From UBA2206 sp049303905 (lineage in GTDB: Bacteria; Patescibacteriota; Minisyncoccia; Moranbacterales; UBA2206), in assembly GCA_049303905.1 (NCBI GenBank), contig JBAQNP010000036.1, forward strand, positions 1 to 21,860: a DNA stretch of 21,860 bases. The letters are read 5' to 3'. Made by a program: the position numbers and the translations under genes. Each line of letters starts with the position of its first letter. Positions within the stretch are counted from its first letter, which is position 1. This document shows, piece after piece, positions 13,723-20,594 of the stretch. The notes under the pieces were generated by a model, which was not told the origin of the DNA, did no database searches, and saw only the letters and a list, made by a program, of their open reading frames with translations.

Positions 13723-13763
13723 ATTTAGGTTAGCAGTTAGAAATTACTAAATTAGCATTTTGT

Positions 13764-13871
13764 ATGAAAAAATATAAGGAAAGTTTGAAGTTTATTTTTA
13801 CAATTTTTACCCTCATAATGACGACCGTAGTATTTTTCATGTTTTTTTCTCCAGTAATTAATGCTTTTTGA
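13764..13871 (+). CDS. Possible 35-aa hydrophobic peptide between 23S and 5S
   Basis: ATG at 13764 opens a 35-codon frame ending in TGA at 13869-13871. The peptide starts MKKYKESLKF, continues with one long hydrophobic stretch and ends FFSPVINAF, which looks like a signal peptide or single-span membrane peptide. No good RBS is seen (AATTAGCATTTTGT before it). It would lie inside the rRNA precursor, so it may be the remnant of a secreted-protein gene or chance. Confidence 0.3.
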   Translation: MKKYKESLKFIFTIFTLIMTTVVFFMFFSPVINAF

Positions 13872-13884
13872 AAGAATATATAAG

Positions 13885-14017
13885 AGAGCATTATTTTGGT
13901 GGCTCTAGCGAAGTGGCTACACCTGATCCCATTCCGAACTCAGCAGTTAAGCACTTCAGCGCCGATGGTACCTCTTACGAGGGAGAGTAGGCCGCCGCCA
14001 GAATAATGCTCTTTTTT
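13885..14017 (+). terminator. 5S precursor stem and terminator
   Basis: AGAGCATTATT (13885-13895) pairs with AATAATGCTCT (14002-14012), extending 5S helix I, and is followed by a T run. It probably serves as both processing stem and end of the rRNA transcript. Confidence 0.65.
13894..14003 (+). rRNA. rrf: 5S ribosomal RNA gene
   Basis: Helix I is TTTTGGTGGC (13894-13903) with GCCGCCAGAA (13994-14003). Conserved segments CCTGATCCCATTCCGAACTC, GCGCCGATGGTA and GAGAGTAGG are all present. The length of about 110 bases is slightly short but normal. It lies about 250 bases after the 23S gene, without a tRNA between. Confidence 0.95.
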
Positions 14018-14031
14018 GTTTTCTAAAAATA

Positions 14032-14040
14032 TGCTAAAAT
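14032..14040 (+). promoter_or_regulatory. Extended -10 promoter just before an ATG
   Basis: TGC plus TAAAAT (14035-14040) lies 6 bases before the ATG at 14047, with no -35 match. Transcription would start at or beside the ATG, giving a leaderless mRNA. Confidence 0.45.
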
Positions 14041-14046
14041 ATTTTT

Positions 14047-14853
14047 ATGGAACTAGAAAATACCCAACGTAAAAAATATATTATAATATTCATCTATATA
14101 ACTTTTTTTATCCTGATTATTCTCGGTCTTTATTTTGCGTTTAAAACAGAAGAAACTTGCACAGATGGAAGACAAAATCAAAATGAGCATGGTATTGATT
14201 GTGGGGGAGTTTGCCAAAAAGAATGCAATACAATAATAGCGAAGGATTTGACAATTGTAAAAATTGGCGTAGTCTTCTCTGGTATTTCTGGAAAATATGA
14301 TTTTTATGCAAAAATAGCTAATCCAAATGCGGTTTTTGGTGATAAAAATTTTGCTTATGAAATAAACTTTAAAGATGAAGCGGGTAGTATTATTGCTACT
14401 AAAAAAGGCTCTAGTTTTATTCTACCAAGCGAGGAAAAATATGTAGTGGAAACCAATATCGAGGCACCAAGCGTTCCTTTTTCTCAAGAGTTTAAAATAC
14501 TTAGTTCTGACTGGATGCGATTTGAGGATTATTATGAAAAGCCAGATATTCAAATTATTAATAAAAATTATAGCGAAATTTCTAGTGGAACAGGTTTTGC
14601 TAACGCACAAGGCTTGCTTCGCAATCGTAGCCCCTATGATTTTGATAATATAAAAATACAAATTATATTAAAAGATTCTACTGATAATATTCTGGCGCTT
14701 AATTCCACTCAGATGGGGACAATTAAGGCAGGGGAAGATCGGGATTTCAAAACTTTTTGGCCGAGTAGTTTCCCTGGCACAGTAAATACGATGGAAGCTC
14801 AAGCGGAGGTGAATATTTTCAATTCGGAAGCTTTTCTAAAGCGAACATACTAG
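14047..14853 (+). CDS. Membrane-anchored protein with a CxDG...DCGGxC motif
   Basis: The 268-residue product has a basic N-terminus, one transmembrane helix at about residues 11-33, and then the Cys-rich motif CTDGRQNQNEHGIDCGGVC (37-55) plus Cys60, which could form disulphides or bind metal outside the membrane. The remainder reads as beta-rich, with two segments resembling extracellular Ig-like or FxLYD-type folds. Motifs of this kind recur in other bacterial surface proteins, but I cannot assign a function. Its stop is one base before the rodA start, so the two are translationally coupled and may act together at the envelope. It appears leaderless. Confidence 0.7.
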   Translation: MELENTQRKKYIIIFIYITFFILIILGLYFAFKTEETCTDGRQNQNEHGIDCGGVCQKECNTIIAKDLTIVKIGVVFSGISGKYDFYAKIANPNAVFGDKNFAYEINFKDEAGSIIATKKGSSFILPSEEKYVVETNIEAPSVPFSQEFKILSSDWMRFEDYYEKPDIQIINKNYSEISSGTGFANAQGLLRNRSPYDFDNIKIQIILKDSTDNILALNSTQMGTIKAGEDRDFKTFWPSSFPGTVNTMEAQAEVNIFNSEAFLKRTY

Positions 14854-14854
14854 T

Positions 14855-15940
14855 ATGAATAAACTTTTCAAGTTGGATTGGGTTTTGTTAATTTCAATAA
14901 GTCTACTTCTCATCATTAGTCTGTTAATAATCTATAGTGTTTCTTTCTCTGGGGCAAATTTTAATCCGGCAAATTTTCAAAAACAAATAATTTCTATTAT
15001 CATCGGTATCGGAGCGATATTTTTTTTGTCTTTTTTTGACTATCGATTATTAAATTCACATAGCACTAAATTATATTTTTTAATGCTGATTATCTTAATG
15101 GCGGTTATTCTATTTGGAAAAACAGTTAAGGGCAATACCGGCTGGTTGGAGTTTTTCTTTTTCAACTTTCAGCCCGTAGAACTGGCTAAAATTATTATGG
15201 TTATTTTTTTGGCTAGTTTTCTTAGTAAAAAAAAGACGCAACTAAGTATTTTTGTGCGAATAATTTCTTCTATAGTGCTTATTTTTATCCCAATTTTTCT
15301 CATCATGAAACAACCTGATTTGGGCTCTGCAACAATAATTCTAGCTAGTTGGCTCACCCTTCTTTTGGCTTCGGGGCTCAACAAAAAAAATTTAGCGTTG
15401 CTTTTGATTTTTGGAATTTTAACTACCTCATCCAGTTGGTTTTTTCTTAAGGATTATCAAAAAAATCGAATAATAAACTTTATAAAGCCTGAGCATGATC
15501 CAATGGGTAGTGGATATAATGTGATTCAAGCGACTATTGCAGTCGGTTCAGGAGGAATGTTTGGTAGTGGATTGGGTCGTGGTTCGCAATCACAATTGAA
15601 TTTTTTGCCGGAAAAACACACTGACTTTATTTTCTCCGTGATTACTGAAGAGCTGGGTCTAGTAGGCGCGATGTCTATTTTTGTGCTTTTTGGAATTATC
15701 TTTTGGCGGATAAAAGAAACCGCAAGGCTCGCGCGAGATAATTTCGGCTATCTGCTAACATTGGGAATTCTATCAATTTTATTTTTTCAATTTCTCATAA
15801 ATGTTGGTATGAACATCGGCGTTATGCCCGTCGCCGGAGTACCCTTGGCATTTTTGAGTTATGGTGGCAGTTCGATGGTAATTATGCTTAGCGCTATTGG
15901 GCTAGTTGAAAGTGTCTATTCGAGAAGGATTAAAAACTAA
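14855..15940 (+). CDS. rodA: Rod-shape SEDS peptidoglycan glycosyltransferase RodA
   Basis: SEDS proteins polymerise lipid II into glycan strands and work with a class B penicillin-binding protein. The 361 residues form about ten membrane helices with the family motifs FQPVELAKI (105-113), KQPDLGSATI (152-161), GSGYNVIQATIAVGSGGMFG (218-237), the catalytic-loop segment LPEKHTDFIF with Asp257, and MPVAGVPLAFLSYGGSSM near the C-terminus. It resembles RodA more than FtsW, given the PDLG and MPVAGVPLPF-type motifs and the nearby mreB, but FtsW cannot be excluded. It is coupled to the upstream membrane protein. No PBP2 gene is in the window. Confidence 0.92.
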   Translation: MNKLFKLDWVLLISISLLLIISLLIIYSVSFSGANFNPANFQKQIISIIIGIGAIFFLSFFDYRLLNSHSTKLYFLMLIILMAVILFGKTVKGNTGWLEFFFFNFQPVELAKIIMVIFLASFLSKKKTQLSIFVRIISSIVLIFIPIFLIMKQPDLGSATIILASWLTLLLASGLNKKNLALLLIFGILTTSSSWFFLKDYQKNRIINFIKPEHDPMGSGYNVIQATIAVGSGGMFGSGLGRGSQSQLNFLPEKHTDFIFSVITEELGLVGAMSIFVLFGIIFWRIKETARLARDNFGYLLTLGILSILFFQFLINVGMNIGVMPVAGVPLAFLSYGGSSMVIMLSAIGLVESVYSRRIKN

Positions 15941-15947
15941 ATTAAGA

Positions 15948-15976
15948 TTGACGTGTTTTGATATCTATGCTAGAAT
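15948..15976 (+). promoter_or_regulatory. Promoter of rplY
   Basis: TTGACG (15948-15953), a 17-base spacer ending in TGC, and TAGAAT (15971-15976), the same layout as the rRNA promoter at 8848. The rplY leader would be about 155 bases long. Confidence 0.65.
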
Positions 15977-15985
15977 TTTCTAGAT

Positions 15986-16007
15986 AAAGCTTTTAGCTTT
16001 TTTTAAT
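15986..16007 (+). terminator. Terminator-like hairpin at the start of the rplY leader
   Basis: AAAGCT-TTT-AGCTTT followed by a T run lies only a few bases after the predicted start. It could attenuate transcription or terminate read-through from rodA. Confidence 0.4.
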
Positions 16008-16030
16008 TTTTATTTCACTTGAGAGCGGAC

Positions 16031-16118
16031 TTTACGAACTACGAAATTAATACTAAATACGAAAGTACGAAAAGAGAGTCTGATTGTTTCGTATTTCGCC
16101 AATTTCGTAGTTCGTAAA
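16031..16118. repeat. Long inverted repeat in the rplY leader
   Basis: TTTACGAACTACGAAATT (16031-16048) pairs perfectly over 18 bp with AATTTCGTAGTTCGTAAA (16101-16118). Inside, AAATACGAAA (16055-16064) pairs with TTTCGTATTT (16087-16096). The ACGAA/TTCGT words give it the look of a dispersed palindromic element. It ends 22 bases before the rplY ATG. Confidence 0.7.
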
Positions 16119-16140
16119 TCCTAGGTAGAGTGGCAAAAAC

Positions 16141-16821
16141 ATGGATAAAGTAAAATTAGTAGCTAAGACCAGAGAAGTCTTTGGGAGAAAGACTAAGACT
16201 GGAAAAAAAGAAGGCTTATTTCCTGCGGTAGTTTATGGAAAAAAAGTGACTCCAAAAAGCCTTTGGGTTAATGCGATTGAATTTGCAAAACTTCTTAGGA
16301 AATCAGGAGAAAGTACAATGATTGAATTGGAAATCGATGAAAAAGACAAAAGAAATGTGATTATATATGAAATTCAAAAAGATCCATTGATGGGTAATTT
16401 TATCCACGCTGATTTTTTCCAAGTAAGAATGGATGAAGAAATTGAAAAAGCAGTGGAAGTTGTTTATATCGGAGAAGCACCTGCTGTGAAAGAATTGGGT
16501 GGGGTATTGGTTAAGAGTTTGGATGAAATTACGGTTAAGTGTTTACCAGCAGATTTGCCTTCTGAAATTGAGGTTGATATTGCAGGACTTAAAACTTTTG
16601 AAGATCATATTTGTATTAAGGATCTTAAGATTTCTCCAAAAGTAAAAATTGAACTTGAGCCGGAGACCGTAGTAGCTCTTGTTTCCCCTCCTCGAAGCGA
16701 AGAAGAATTGTCTGGGCTTTCAGAGAAAGTTGAAGCGGATGTGACAAAAGTTGAAGGAGTGATCAAGAAAGAAAAGCCAGCTGAAGGAGAAGAAACCAAA
16801 AAAGAAGAAACAAAGAAATAG
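16141..16821 (+). CDS. rplY: 50S ribosomal protein bL25 (Ctc/TL5 type)
   Basis: bL25 binds 5S rRNA in the large subunit. The 226 residues have an N-terminal 5S-binding domain (about 1-95, with REVFGRKTKTGKKEG, PAVVYGKK and FIHADFFQV), the C-terminal beta domain of the longer CTC/TL5 forms (about 96-185, with GVLVKSLDEITVKCLP and PSEIEVDI), and an acidic/basic low-complexity tail rich in Lys and Glu. The length fits the CTC form, not short E. coli L25. It lies about 2 kb after the 5S gene, with its own promoter, a hairpin leader and a strong terminator. No clear Shine-Dalgarno sequence precedes the ATG. Confidence 0.93.
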   Translation: MDKVKLVAKTREVFGRKTKTGKKEGLFPAVVYGKKVTPKSLWVNAIEFAKLLRKSGESTMIELEIDEKDKRNVIIYEIQKDPLMGNFIHADFFQVRMDEEIEKAVEVVYIGEAPAVKELGGVLVKSLDEITVKCLPADLPSEIEVDIAGLKTFEDHICIKDLKISPKVKIELEPETVVALVSPPRSEEELSGLSEKVEADVTKVEGVIKKEKPAEGEETKKEETKK

Positions 16822-16848
16822 CTTATAAAATATAGGAAATATTTCAAG

Positions 16849-16882
16849 AACTGTCCGCCTCATCGGCGGGCAGTTTTGTTTT
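16849..16882 (+). terminator. Rho-independent terminator of rplY
   Basis: AACTGTCCGCC (16849-16859), loop TCATC, GGCGGGCAGTT (16865-16875): 11 bp with one G-U, followed by a T-rich run. Confidence 0.88.
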
Positions 16883-16894
16883 TTTCAAAAAATT

Positions 16895-16903
16895 TGCTAT
16901 AAT
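16895..16903 (+). promoter_or_regulatory. Extended -10 promoter of the lytic transglycosylase gene
   Basis: TGC plus perfect TATAAT (16898-16903) ends 12 bases before the ATG at 16916, so the 5' leader would be only about 5 bases. No convincing -35; the upstream sequence is the rplY terminator. Confidence 0.5.
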
Positions 16904-16915
16904 AAATTAAAGAAT

Positions 16916-18160
16916 ATGAAAGTTATTAGCAAGAAAATAGTATTGTTTATTTTTATAGTCGTTTTTATGGCGATTAGTTTTAACGGTGGAACATTTTTTG
17001 CGCAAGCAGAGGATGATGTAGATGATATTAAGGATGATATGAGTAAGTTGCAAAATAAAATTGAAAAAGAAGAAAAGGAACTTCAACAAAATCAATCAGA
17101 ACTTAATGTTACTCAAAAGCAAATAAGCACTACAACACAGCAGCTCAATCAGACAAAAGAAGAAATTTCCAGAAAAGAAAAAGAAATTGAAAATCTTGAA
17201 AATAGGATTGAATTGAATAAGAAGGTTATGATGGCTTATGCGCAAGAAATGTATTCGGAGGACGCAGAGATTTTTTGGACGCTAGGCTTAAGCAATATTA
17301 AATTTAATGAATATTTCGAAAACTTTGATCAAATGCTTAATGTTAAAGAAAAATTTCTTGCTGTGGCGGAAGAAATAAAAAAAGATAAGAGTAAAACGGT
17401 AGTTGTGAAAGAAGAATTAGCCGAAAAAAAAGAAGAACACGAAGAACTTTTAGCGATAAAGCAAGCCGAAAAAAAAGAAATAGTAAGTGATATTGTCGAA
17501 ACTCAAGCAACGATTGAGGAGCTACAAAAAAAGTTAGCAGAATTACAAAGTGACTTATTGAAAGTGACGGGTACATCATACAGTGCTAAAAACATTCAGG
17601 AGGCAGTGGAATATGCCAGTGGAAAAACCGGAGTGCCAAAAGGCGTGTTATACGGGTTTTTGAAAATGGAGACAAATCTTGGAGCTAATACCGGTCAATG
17701 TACCTATAAAAAAGTAGTGGAAGTAGCTTTGGCGAGATATAAATCACTTCTCAAGAAGAATAAAAAATGGCAGTCTTCAATAGATTTACTCAATAAAAGA
17801 GAGGATCTTTTTTATGATATAGTGAAAGATCTTGGATACAGTAAAGATAAGAAAGTATCCTGTTCACCTAGCGGATATATCGGCCAAGGAGGTGCAATGG
17901 GAGTTTCACAATTCATGTCGGATGTTTGGAAAGGTTATGAATCTCAAATAACAGCTAATACAGGGCATAAAAAACCTGATCCTTGGAATATTACTGACGG
18001 AGTGATGGCTATGGCGATAAAACTAAAAAAAGCTGGAGCTACTTCAGATAGTTCCTCAACAATAAAGAAAGCTTCTATTAATTATTTAGGGACTTTTAAC
18101 AACAATTATTATAGTGGAATTGTGTATTGGGCGAAAAATTATAAAAATCTCTTTAAATAA
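16916..18160 (+). CDS. Secreted coiled-coil protein with MltB-like lytic transglycosylase domain
   Basis: The 414-residue product has a signal peptide (basic start, hydrophobic 8-25, probable cleavage after AQA at 29-31). A long coiled coil follows at about 33-105 and 150-217, resembling the N-terminal part of EnvC- and PcsB-type cell-wall regulators. The C-terminal domain (about 225-414) looks like the MltB/SLT lysozyme fold: LKMETNLGANTG contains the likely catalytic Glu252, GGAMGVSQFMSDVW (325-338) is the substrate-groove motif, and DPWNITDGVMAMAIKL (355-370) follows. Such enzymes cleave peptidoglycan glycan strands to anhydro-muropeptides. Cys262 and Cys316 could form a disulphide. The coil probably positions or restrains the enzyme. 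It sits among rodA, murA and mreB, fitting a role in wall growth or daughter-cell separation. Confidence 0.82.
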   Translation: MKVISKKIVLFIFIVVFMAISFNGGTFFAQAEDDVDDIKDDMSKLQNKIEKEEKELQQNQSELNVTQKQISTTTQQLNQTKEEISRKEKEIENLENRIELNKKVMMAYAQEMYSEDAEIFWTLGLSNIKFNEYFENFDQMLNVKEKFLAVAEEIKKDKSKTVVVKEELAEKKEEHEELLAIKQAEKKEIVSDIVETQATIEELQKKLAELQSDLLKVTGTSYSAKNIQEAVEYASGKTGVPKGVLYGFLKMETNLGANTGQCTYKKVVEVALARYKSLLKKNKKWQSSIDLLNKREDLFYDIVKDLGYSKDKKVSCSPSGYIGQGGAMGVSQFMSDVWKGYESQITANTGHKKPDPWNITDGVMAMAIKLKKAGATSDSSSTIKKASINYLGTFNNNYYSGIVYWAKNYKNLFK

Positions 18161-18191
18161 AAACAAAATTAGTTTGAGTTGATTTTATCGG

Positions 18192-18222
18192 CCACATATA
18201 GTATAGTCTATATGTGGTTTTA
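18192..18222 (+). terminator. Hairpin terminator before murA
   Basis: CCACATATA (18192-18200) pairs perfectly with TATATGTGG (18209-18217), followed by TTTTATT. Confidence 0.7.
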
Positions 18223-18223
18223 T

Positions 18224-18229
18224 TATAAT
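18224..18229 (+). promoter_or_regulatory. -10 box of murA
   Basis: TATAAT lies 14 bases before the murA ATG and directly after the preceding terminator. No clear -35. The leader would be under 10 bases. Confidence 0.4.
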
Positions 18230-18243
18230 TTTAAGCCTAATTT

Positions 18244-19506
18244 ATGGAACATTTTGAAATAATTGGTGGGAAAAAACTAGCTGGCTCAATTGATGTGCGG
18301 GGCTCAAAAAACGCCACGACGCCAATTTTAGCTGCGACAATTTTGACTAAAAAAGAATGTATTTTGGAAAATCTTCCGCTTATCGAAGATGTTTTTCGGA
18401 TGATTGAAATTTTGGAAAGTATGGGGGCAAAAATCAAGTGGTTGGGAAAAAGAAAAATTTCCATCAAAAACGAAAAAATAAATCCACAAAAATTGGATGT
18501 AGAAAAGATAAAAAAATTGCGCTCTTCAATTTTGCTTTTGGGATCATTGTCAGCTAGATTCGATAATTTCAAACTTTATCACCCGGGTGGTTGTGTGATT
18601 GGCAAGAGACCGCTGGGTACCCATTTTGAAGCGATGCGTAAGATGGGAATTGAAATTTCACAAAATGAAAAATTCTATAATGTAAATTCTAAAAAAAGAA
18701 AAACCACGAAAGTTGTACTGCGAGAACTTTCGGTGACAGCTACAGAAAACGCGATGATGCTCGCAACAGGAATGAGGGGAAAAACAATCATAAAAATTGC
18801 GGCTTGCGAGCCACACGTGGAGGATTTGGGTAGATTCCTAATTTCTCTAGGAGCCAAGATCGATGGCCTTGGAACGCATACTTTGAAAATAACGGGCTCA
18901 AAAAATTTGCATGGAGCGCGTCATAAAATTATTCCTGATGCTAATGAAGCAGCTACTTTCTTGATTTTAGCAGTAGCCACTCAAAGTCCAATCGTTATTA
19001 ATAATACTTGTGAAGATCATCTGGATTTGGTTTTGGAAAAACTCAGAGAATTTGGCGCGGATTTTAAATGCACAAAAAATTCTATTCGAGTTATCCCAGC
19101 TAAAAAACTGCGAGCTGTTTCCAAAATTGACACTCGAACCTATCCTGGTGTGCCATCTGATGTGCAGGCGCCTTTTGGAGTTCTAGCGACACAAGCAACA
19201 GGTGAGACTCTAATTCATGATTCACTCTATGAGAATCGTTTTAACTACATTGGAGAACTAAAAAGAATGGGCGCGCGGGCTAAAATTCTTGATCCACATA
19301 GAGTGGTAATTAGCGGTCCGAAAAAATTAATCGGAAAAGAAATCACCAGCTTTGATCTTCGTGCTGGCGCCACACTCATTATTGCTGGACTTTTGGCAAA
19401 AGGAAAAACTGTCATAAAGGATATTTATCAAGTCGATAGAGGATATGAGAAAATAGAAGAAAGATTGAAAAAATTGGGAGCACAAATAAGGAGAATTAAA
19501 AATTAA
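18244..19506 (+). CDS. murA: UDP-N-acetylglucosamine 1-carboxyvinyltransferase
   Basis: MurA transfers enolpyruvate from PEP to UDP-GlcNAc, the first committed step of peptidoglycan precursor synthesis in the cytoplasm. The 420 residues match the EPT fold, with the nucleotide-binding SKN motif (Lys22), the flexible loop HPGGCVIGKRPLGTHF containing Cys117 (E. coli Cys115, the fosfomycin target), YPGVPSDVQAPF with the active-site Asp, and the C-terminal DLRAGATLIIAGLLA and DRGYEKIEERLKKLGA. Cys at 117 predicts a fosfomycin-sensitive form. It begins close to its own -10 box, without an RBS. mreB starts 13 bases after its stop, so the two form an operon. Confidence 0.95.
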   Translation: MEHFEIIGGKKLAGSIDVRGSKNATTPILAATILTKKECILENLPLIEDVFRMIEILESMGAKIKWLGKRKISIKNEKINPQKLDVEKIKKLRSSILLLGSLSARFDNFKLYHPGGCVIGKRPLGTHFEAMRKMGIEISQNEKFYNVNSKKRKTTKVVLRELSVTATENAMMLATGMRGKTIIKIAACEPHVEDLGRFLISLGAKIDGLGTHTLKITGSKNLHGARHKIIPDANEAATFLILAVATQSPIVINNTCEDHLDLVLEKLREFGADFKCTKNSIRVIPAKKLRAVSKIDTRTYPGVPSDVQAPFGVLATQATGETLIHDSLYENRFNYIGELKRMGARAKILDPHRVVISGPKKLIGKEITSFDLRAGATLIIAGLLAKGKTVIKDIYQVDRGYEKIEERLKKLGAQIRRIKN

Positions 19507-19519
19507 TTTTTTAATATAT

Positions 19520-20527
19520 ATGTTTGTAAGAAAGATCGGTATAGATTTAGGAACGGCTAATATCTTAGTGTTTGTTCCAGGCAAAGGAATTGTGGCTAAT
19601 GAACCAAGCGTGGTGGCAGTTTCGATTTTTGAGAATAAGGTTTTGGCCGTGGGTAATGAAGCCAAAGAAATGCTTGGGCGTACTCCAGATACAATTATCG
19701 CAAGTCGTCCAATGAAGGATGGTGTTATTGCTGATTACAAAATCACTGAAGCCATGCTCAAATATTTTATCAATAAAGTTAGTGGAAGATTTCGTCTAAT
19801 CAAACCAGAAGTTATGATTTCTATCCCAGTTGGCGTCACTTCTACTGAAAGAAGAGCAGTGATTGACGCCGCTATTCGAGCGGGCGCAAAAGCAGCTTAT
19901 GTTGTCAAAGAACCGATGTTGGCTGCAATTGGCGCGGGCATTCCTATTGCTAATGCTTCAGGAAATATGATAATTAATATTGGTGGTGGAACTTCCGAGA
20001 TAGCTGTCATTTCTTTGGGCGGAGTTGTGAGTGCCACAAGTGCGCGAGTAGGTGGAAATAAATTTGATCAAGCTATTGCGGATTATATAAAAAGAAAATA
20101 TAGTTTAGCGATCGGAGATCGAACAGCCGAGGAGATAAAGATAAAAATTGGATCAGCTATCCCGCAAATGAAAGAAGAGTATGCTGATGTTAGGGGGCGA
20201 GATCTTACGGGAGGGCTTCCAAAGTCGATAAAAATTTCTTCTAATGAAATTACCGAAGCTATTCAAGATGAGCTCAGGGAAATAATAAATGCAATTAAAA
20301 AAGTTTTACAAGAAACTCCACCAGAACTTTCCGCGGACATTATGGATAAGGGGATGGTAATTTCCGGCGGAGGAGCGCTAATTAAAAATATTGACCAGCT
20401 TATCACTAAAACTATTGGTGTGCCAAGCTACACTGCTGATGACCCATTGTTTTGTGTAATCAAGGGTATCGGTATCGCTCTAGATAATCTAGAATTGTAT
20501 AAAAGAACTATAATGTTGAGTAAATAA
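19520..20527 (+). CDS. mreB: Rod-shape-determining actin homologue MreB
   Basis: MreB forms membrane-bound filaments that guide lateral wall synthesis by the RodA-PBP2 complex. The 335 residues carry the actin-fold ATP motifs: phosphate 1 GIDLGTANILVF (7-18), the segment PEVMISIPVGVTSTERRAVI, phosphate 2 INIGGGTSEIAVI, and the adenosine motif VISGGGALIKN. The length is typical. It follows murA within one transcription unit; MreC and MreD are not in the window. With rodA it implies an elongated or rod-shaped cell, or at least elongasome-driven growth. Confidence 0.95.
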   Translation: MFVRKIGIDLGTANILVFVPGKGIVANEPSVVAVSIFENKVLAVGNEAKEMLGRTPDTIIASRPMKDGVIADYKITEAMLKYFINKVSGRFRLIKPEVMISIPVGVTSTERRAVIDAAIRAGAKAAYVVKEPMLAAIGAGIPIANASGNMIINIGGGTSEIAVISLGGVVSATSARVGGNKFDQAIADYIKRKYSLAIGDRTAEEIKIKIGSAIPQMKEEYADVRGRDLTGGLPKSIKISSNEITEAIQDELREIINAIKKVLQETPPELSADIMDKGMVISGGGALIKNIDQLITKTIGVPSYTADDPLFCVIKGIGIALDNLELYKRTIMLSK

Positions 20528-20530
20528 ATT

Positions 20531-20594
20531 CACATAACATGCAACATGAAATATGTAACAAGATTGTTTCGTGCTACATGTTTCATGCTTCATG
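20531..20594. repeat. Degenerate inverted repeat of the CATGTAACATG type, copy 2
   Basis: It runs from CACATAACATGCAACATG to TTTCATGCTTCATG and matches the reverse complement of 13651-13722 at most positions. Its two halves are imperfectly complementary. Its last bases contribute the probable ATG of the following glycosyltransferase gene. Confidence 0.6.

Noticed and set aside
20571..20591. Longer glycosyltransferase start at GTG 20571
   Set aside because: The extra seven residues only translate the inverted repeat; MIIGIDGSRA is the usual family start.
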